Part shown: positions 6,603-9,847 of the stretch, piece after piece | Layout: each line of letters begins with the position of its first letter | Numbering within the stretch: position 1 is the first letter of the stretch | Origin: an uncultured Sulfolobales archaeon | GTDB lineage: Archaea; Thermoproteota; Thermoprotei_A; Sulfolobales; Desulfurococcaceae | Reading direction: 5' to 3' | Assembly: GCA_938003605.1 (NCBI GenBank) | Contig: CALKYD010000080.1 | Location: 1 to 9,847, forward strand | DNA: 9,847 nucleotides | Notes under the pieces: generated by a model | The model's input: only the letters and a program-made list of their open reading frames with translations | Database searches by the model: none | Told to the model about the DNA's origin: nothing | Made by a program: the position numbers and the translations under genes

Positions 6603-7349
6603 TTGAGTGGAGTTGAATCCATTAACTCATTTAAAGACTATGTCATCAAGCTATTGGCGAAGGTGGTTGATGAAGAGGGGGGAAACATAGATTCTGCAGC
6701 AAGCATTCTAGCTGATTCACTGAGTAAAGGCGGTTTCATATATGTCTTTGGAACAGGGCACTCAATGATGATGGCTCTAGAGATGTTCTATAGGGCTGGG
6801 GGATTAGTCAGAGTATACCCCCTACTCGACCTATCTATATCCTGCATGAACGGGGCCGTAAAGAGCACTTTGCTGGAGAGAGTGTCTGGATACGCTAAAG
6901 CACTCTTAAGTTCAGCTTACATAAAGCCCCACTCAGCCATCATAATAGTGTCGAACTCAGGGAAGAACGCTGTTCCAGTAGAGCTAGCTAAAGAAGCTCG
7001 TGAGAGAGGGTTGAAGGTAGTAGCTCTGACCTCCCTTGAGTTCTCGAAGAGAGTTCCTGCAGAAAACCCTCTTGGAAGAAAGCTATATGAATTAGCTGAC
7101 GTAACGATAGACAACAAAGTCCCCGAAGGAGACGCCGTCCATGAGCTGGAGGGCTTGGAAGTCAAAGTAGCCCCTGTATCAACTATAGTGAATGCATTCA
7201 TAGTACAGCTCTTAGTCATAAGGACTGTTGAGAAGTTAGTTGAGATGGGAGTGAAGCCTGAAGTATGGGTTAGCGCAAATGTGCCGGGCGGCATAGAGAG
7301 AAACGAAGAGTACGTGAGGAAGTACGTTGGTGAAGTAAAAGCCCTTTAA
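6603..7349 (+). CDS. SIS-domain phosphosugar-binding protein, UPF0309/COG4821 family
   Basis: This is a single-SIS protein of 248 residues, the usual size for UPF0309 (COG4821). Members bind phosphosugars, often beside amino-sugar genes, but their reaction is not established. Recognisable family blocks are [30 protein letters not shown] (about residues 48-77), [32 protein letters not shown] (about 113-144), [37 protein letters not shown], and [16 protein letters not shown] near the end. The start is TTG, chosen because GGTGGTG lies just before it and the conserved region begins well inside; no ATG fits better. It converges on the glmS-like gene, with 48 nt between stop codons. A role as GlcNAc-phosphate isomerase or etherase, as for the related MurQ fold, is only a guess. 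Confidence 0.85.
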   Translation: MSGVESINSFKDYVIKLLAKVVDEEGGNIDSAASILADSLSKGGFIYVFGTGHSMMMALEMFYRAGGLVRVYPLLDLSISCMNGAVKSTLLERVSGYAKALLSSAYIKPHSAIIIVSNSGKNAVPVELAKEARERGLKVVALTSLEFSKRVPAENPLGRKLYELADVTIDNKVPEGDAVHELEGLEVKVAPVSTIVNAFIVQLLVIRTVEKLVEMGVKPEVWVSANVPGGIERNEEYVRKYVGEVKAL

Positions 7350-7361
7350 AGCCGGGGGCTT
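7349..7361. terminator. Short hairpin between convergent genes
   Basis: AAGCC-GGG-GGCTT is a perfect 5-bp stem with a 3-base loop right after the UPF0309 stop, followed by TAAAAG. It reads as a hairpin on both strands. Archaeal termination depends mostly on T-tracts, and none longer than four T occurs here, so a terminator role is tentative. Confidence 0.25.
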
Positions 7362-7397
7362 AAAAGTATGCAGCATTCAAAGAGCTCTAGATACAGC

Positions 7398-9221
7398 TTA
7401 CGAAACTGCTTTAGTTAAATACCTTGGCTTATCTATCGGTCTCTGGAGCTTTAAGCCAAGCCTGTAGGCTAGGAATTGCAGAGGCACTGTATACGCTATT
7501 GGAGCTAAGTATCTATCCACGTGCATTACTTTAATTACGCTAGCGTTCCTTAACTCAAGCAGAGCCGGATCGTTATCGAAGCCTATTACAGCAACTGTGG
7601 CCCCCATATCTATTGATGTCTTGATTAACGGGTATGAAGCCCTCGCTGCATGGGGTTCAACGGGGACTAGGAATAACGTGAAGAACTCTCTTTCAACAAG
7701 GGATATAGGCCCGTGCCTGAACTCCCCTGCCTCCATGCCTTCAGCATGCATGTATGCTACCTCCTTTATTTTAAGCGCCCCCTCTAGAGCTATTGGATAC
7801 GTTATTCCTCTTGAAATAACGTATCCACTTCTACAGAAAGCTATTTCCTCAGCTGCCTTAGAGGCTTCTGCATCTAATTCAGCCATGCTCTCACTGAGCT
7901 TAAGGGCGTAGTCCTTTACTCTGTTCAGAGCTTCTCTATAATCTGATGCAGTAACCCTACCCATATCCCTAGCCACTCTAATGGATACCTTGTATAGAGT
8001 TGTAAGCGTAGTGACGAAAGTCTTTGTAGCTGGGACAGCTAGCTCAGGCCCTGCACCTATTGGTAGATAGAGGTTAGCTATGTTGGCAAGCCTTGAGCCA
8101 ACGTAGTTAGTTAAGCCCATTATAGTTGCTCCACGAAGCTTCGCTTCATAAACTGCCTGCACTACGTCCCTTGTCTCACCGGACTGCGATATAGCTATTA
8201 CTACTGTTCCAGGCCCAACGTTCTCCATGTAGTAGAGGGGGAATTCAGCAGCGCTAGTTACGATAGGTGATATGCCGGCTAACTCAGATAGATAATATGA
8301 TGCAACTAGGCCTGCGTGTAGGCTTGTGCCATTAGCTATTATGTACACGTCGTCAGCCTCCCTCACGTGTTTTGAAGCATACGAGAGGTACTTCTCCTGG
8401 TGTACTGCTAGGCAGCGGAGGATGGCGTACGGTATTTCATACATTTCGCGAAGCATGTGGTGTGGATAGCCGTCTTTCTCAACGAACTCCTCTACTACAG
8501 ATAGCTTGCTGAAAACCTTGTCTAAGCGCAGTAATCCATGGAGTCTGTAGAACCTGGCGGTTGAGGAGTTTACTAAAACTAGTTCCCCCCTGCTTAACTC
8601 AGCGTATTCATCCGCTAGGCCGTGTAGAGCGCTTTTACTTGATGAAACTATAGTTAAGTCCCTTCCCCTACCTACGTAGAGGGGTTGAAGGCTCGTGTAT
8701 GCAATGATGCTCCCAGACTCTTCGCTGAGCACTGCGTAGGAGTAGAAGCCCTCTAAGCTCTGCTCTGCAACAGCTATGGATTCAAGAGTGCTTAAGCCCT
8801 TCCTTAGGTTTTCTTCAATTAAGTGAGCTATTACTTCGAAGTCAGACCTGGACTTCAACTCGTGTCCCTCCATTACTAGCTTGTCGTAGATCGCTTCATA
8901 GTTTGCTATAGCTCCGTCACCTACGATAGCGATCCTCTTACTGCAATCCATGTGGGGGTGGGCGTTGTCTACGTGGGGCCTTCCATGAGTTGAGAACCTA
9001 ACGTGCCCTAGAGCTATTGGGGTGAACAGCTCCCCCAACTTGAGTTTCTCAATGACTTCCCCCGGCTCACCTACCTCCTTTAATACCCCTAGCCTCCCTC
9101 CATTAATGAAGGCTAGTCCAGTAGTGTCGAATCCACGGTGCTTAAGCCTCTTCAACCCAGTCAGTACTGCTGGTACAATGTTTCTACTTGAATGAGATAC
9201 GGCTCCAAATATTCCTCCCAA
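7398..9221 (-). CDS. glmS: GlmS homologue (glutamine-fructose-6-phosphate aminotransferase fold) with an inactivated glutaminase site
   Basis: The full GlmS architecture is present: an N-terminal Ntn-hydrolase glutaminase domain (about residues 1-230) and two SIS domains (about 275-607). With the TTG start at 9221 the N-terminus reads MGGIFGAV, aligning exactly with the canonical MCGIVG, so the nucleophile Cys is Gly2. The oxyanion-hole Asn (HNG) is Asp102 in VGDGAIANYE, and the His before it is Gly. The ammonia-gating Trp is Phe (HVRFSTHG). Other glutaminase landmarks remain (HRGFDTTG, THGRPHVDNAHPH, SDFEVIAHL). The isomerase half looks functional: NGTSLHAG, ISQSGETRDV, Glu487, His503 and C-terminal Lys604, matching E. 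coli Glu488, His504 and Lys603. TTG 9221 is preferred because AGGTG lies six bases ahead; GTG 9230 would add three residues. It probably cannot use glutamine, so it may use free ammonia or act as a GlcN-6-P deaminase. Confidence 0.9.
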   Translation of the reverse strand: MGGIFGAVSHSSRNIVPAVLTGLKRLKHRGFDTTGLAFINGGRLGVLKEVGEPGEVIEKLKLGELFTPIALGHVRFSTHGRPHVDNAHPHMDCSKRIAIVGDGAIANYEAIYDKLVMEGHELKSRSDFEVIAHLIEENLRKGLSTLESIAVAEQSLEGFYSYAVLSEESGSIIAYTSLQPLYVGRGRDLTIVSSSKSALHGLADEYAELSRGELVLVNSSTARFYRLHGLLRLDKVFSKLSVVEEFVEKDGYPHHMLREMYEIPYAILRCLAVHQEKYLSYASKHVREADDVYIIANGTSLHAGLVASYYLSELAGISPIVTSAAEFPLYYMENVGPGTVVIAISQSGETRDVVQAVYEAKLRGATIMGLTNYVGSRLANIANLYLPIGAGPELAVPATKTFVTTLTTLYKVSIRVARDMGRVTASDYREALNRVKDYALKLSESMAELDAEASKAAEEIAFCRSGYVISRGITYPIALEGALKIKEVAYMHAEGMEAGEFRHGPISLVEREFFTLFLVPVEPHAARASYPLIKTSIDMGATVAVIGFDNDPALLELRNASVIKVMHVDRYLAPIAYTVPLQFLAYRLGLKLQRPIDKPRYLTKAVS

Positions 9222-9227
9222 ATCATG

Positions 9228-9232
9228 CACCT
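9228..9232 (-). promoter_or_regulatory. Ribosome binding site that decides the glmS-like start
   Basis: AGGTG, complementary to the archaeal 16S 3' end, lies six bases before TTG 9221. It overlaps the alternative GTG at 9230, which has no comparable site ahead of it. Choosing TTG also makes the N-terminus align with other GlmS proteins, with Gly in the place of the catalytic Cys. Confidence 0.6.
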
Positions 9233-9234
9233 AC

Positions 9235-9244
9235 GCTGGCCAGC
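9235..9244. repeat. 10-bp palindrome at the glmS-like/ptsI divergent promoter
   Basis: GCTGGCCAGC is a perfect palindrome lying between the leftward TATA box (9255-9263) and the glmS-like start, about where transcription would begin. That is a plausible repressor position, but it is short and there is a single copy. Confidence 0.35.
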
Positions 9245-9254
9245 TCACTAATTT

Positions 9255-9263
9255 ACTTAAATA
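9255..9263 (-). promoter_or_regulatory. TATA box of the glmS-like gene
   Basis: TATTTAAGT on the - strand, centred about 38 nt ahead of TTG 9221. The expected start is around 9232-9236, leaving a leader of roughly 11-15 nt that includes AGGTG. The same 95-nt region must also drive ptsI rightward, where CTTATCTTTT (9269-9278) or TTATAGTG (9281-9288) are candidate boxes. Confidence 0.55.
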
Positions 9264-9316
9264 CCCACTTATCTTTTACCTTATAGTGTAAAGCTCGCTA
9301 AGCCGTGGTGCCTGCA

Positions 9317-9847
9317 TTGAAGGTCTACAGGGGCTTAATAGTGTCGGAGGGCGTGGCTGTAGGGCCTTTAACTAAGTATGGCTTCACTGATGCATTAAGC
9401 TCTGTTCCAAGCAATTGCTTGGCCAGCAATGTGGATTTTGAAGTAAGTAGGCTTGAGAAAGCCTTAAGTGACTTCAAGAAGTACTTGGAGGGCCTTAAGA
9501 AGGCCCTCCCTGAAAGCGAGCAGGAGCTTCTCAACGCTCACAAAGCAATGGCTGAAGCAATAGTTAGTGAAGCAGTAAGCCATGTAGTTGAGGAGAATGT
9601 TTGCGGAGAACTAGCAGTTAAAAAAGTCTTCGAGAAGTACAGCGAGTTATTAAAGGAGAGTGGAAGCGAACTAATAGCTCTAAGAGCCGGCGACTTAAGG
9701 AACGTTGCGTCAGCAATTGTGGGGTACTTAACTGAGCTAAAGCAAGGCGTTGGGGAAAGCATTGAGATTGGGGGTAGAATAGTTGTAGCTAGAGAGCTAA
9801 ACCCAGTCGACTTACTTAAGTTAGTTAGACAGGGGTTAAAGGGGATC
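9317..9847 (+). CDS. ptsI: Phosphoenolpyruvate-protein phosphotransferase, PTS Enzyme I (3' partial)
   Basis: Enzyme I takes phosphate from PEP and passes it to HPr at the head of the phosphotransferase system. The frame is open for 177 codons to the window edge. The start chosen is TTG 9317, with GTGGTG six bases ahead; in-frame GTG codons at 9305 and 9308 follow a stop at 9299. The N-terminus YRGLIVSEGVAVGPL (residues 4-18) matches the EI opening. LLNAHKAM (71-78) and GELAVKKVFEKYSELL (97-112) match the HPr-binding helical part. LRAGDLRNVASAIVGYL (122-138) corresponds to the ERAADxRD segment. RIVVARELNPVDLLKLVRQG (154-173) matches the swivel strand that leads to the active-site motif GGRTSH, which would lie just past the edge. 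So the catalytic His and the PEP-binding barrel are unseen. It is divergent from the glmS-like gene. An EI-like member of a dihydroxyacetone kinase system is an alternative. Confidence 0.87.
   Translation, partial: MKVYRGLIVSEGVAVGPLTKYGFTDALSSVPSNCLASNVDFEVSRLEKALSDFKKYLEGLKKALPESEQELLNAHKAMAEAIVSEAVSHVVEENVCGELAVKKVFEKYSELLKESGSELIALRAGDLRNVASAIVGYLTELKQGVGESIEIGGRIVVARELNPVDLLKLVRQGLKGI

Noticed and set aside
6917..7294. 125-codon - strand open frame opposite the UPF0309 gene
   Set aside because: It is a shadow frame of a conserved protein gene, low in complexity (Thr/Ser-rich), and does not resemble a known protein.
9325..9762. Two - strand open frames at the right end
   Set aside because: Both are antisense to the ptsI frame, which carries clear Enzyme I motifs and a ribosome binding site.
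1..9847. CRISPR arrays, insertion sequences, attachment sites
   Set aside because: No regularly spaced direct repeats, no transposase-like frame and no tRNA-gene fragment duplication were seen on reading both strands.

Overview
This is a stretch of hyperthermophilic archaeal DNA, most likely from a crenarchaeon (Thermoproteota) of a Desulfurococcales-like type. The grounds are a reverse gyrase, archaeal RNase P protein genes (Pop5/Rpp30 type), an intron-bearing class II tRNA-Leu without an encoded CCA end, a probable archaeal C/D box methylation-guide sRNA, TATA-box promoters close to start codons, and frequent GTG/TTG starts behind GGTG-type ribosome binding sites. The genus cannot be told from the sequence alone.

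Left third (1-3841), information processing. The window opens inside a reverse gyrase gene on the + strand (1-1965); the whole topoisomerase half is present and the helicase half lies upstream of base 1. Convergent to it, on the - strand and read right to left, is a probable operon: a COG1325-type RNA-binding protein, Rpp30 (rnp3) and Pop5 (rnp2). It is followed by a C/D box sRNA candidate and then by tRNA-Leu(UAA), which has its own TATA box. Tightly overlapping reading frames link the three proteins. Pop5 carries an unexpected predicted transmembrane helix at its N-terminus.

Middle (3842-4163). A 0.3-kb divergent intergenic region holds two promoters and one imperfect inverted repeat but no convincing gene.

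Right part (4164-9847), amino-sugar metabolism. A + strand run encodes a GlmS-isomerase-like SIS protein (probable glucosamine-6-phosphate deaminase), an N-acetylglucosamine-6-phosphate deacetylase (nagA) and a UPF0309/COG4821 SIS protein. Convergent to these is a full-length GlmS homologue whose glutaminase nucleophile (Cys after the start Met) is Gly and whose oxyanion-hole Asn is Asp, while the isomerase residues are intact. Divergent from that gene, and running off the right edge, is the N-terminal part of a phosphotransferase-system Enzyme I (ptsI), a gene type rare in Crenarchaeota.

Together the right-hand genes suggest a catabolic N-acetylglucosamine module. A PTS would import the sugar as GlcNAc-6-P, NagA would deacetylate it, and a SIS deaminase would convert GlcN-6-P to fructose-6-P and ammonia. 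The glutaminase-dead GlmS may work with free ammonia or in the deaminating direction. That pathway is an inference from gene content and residue changes, not something the sequence shows directly.
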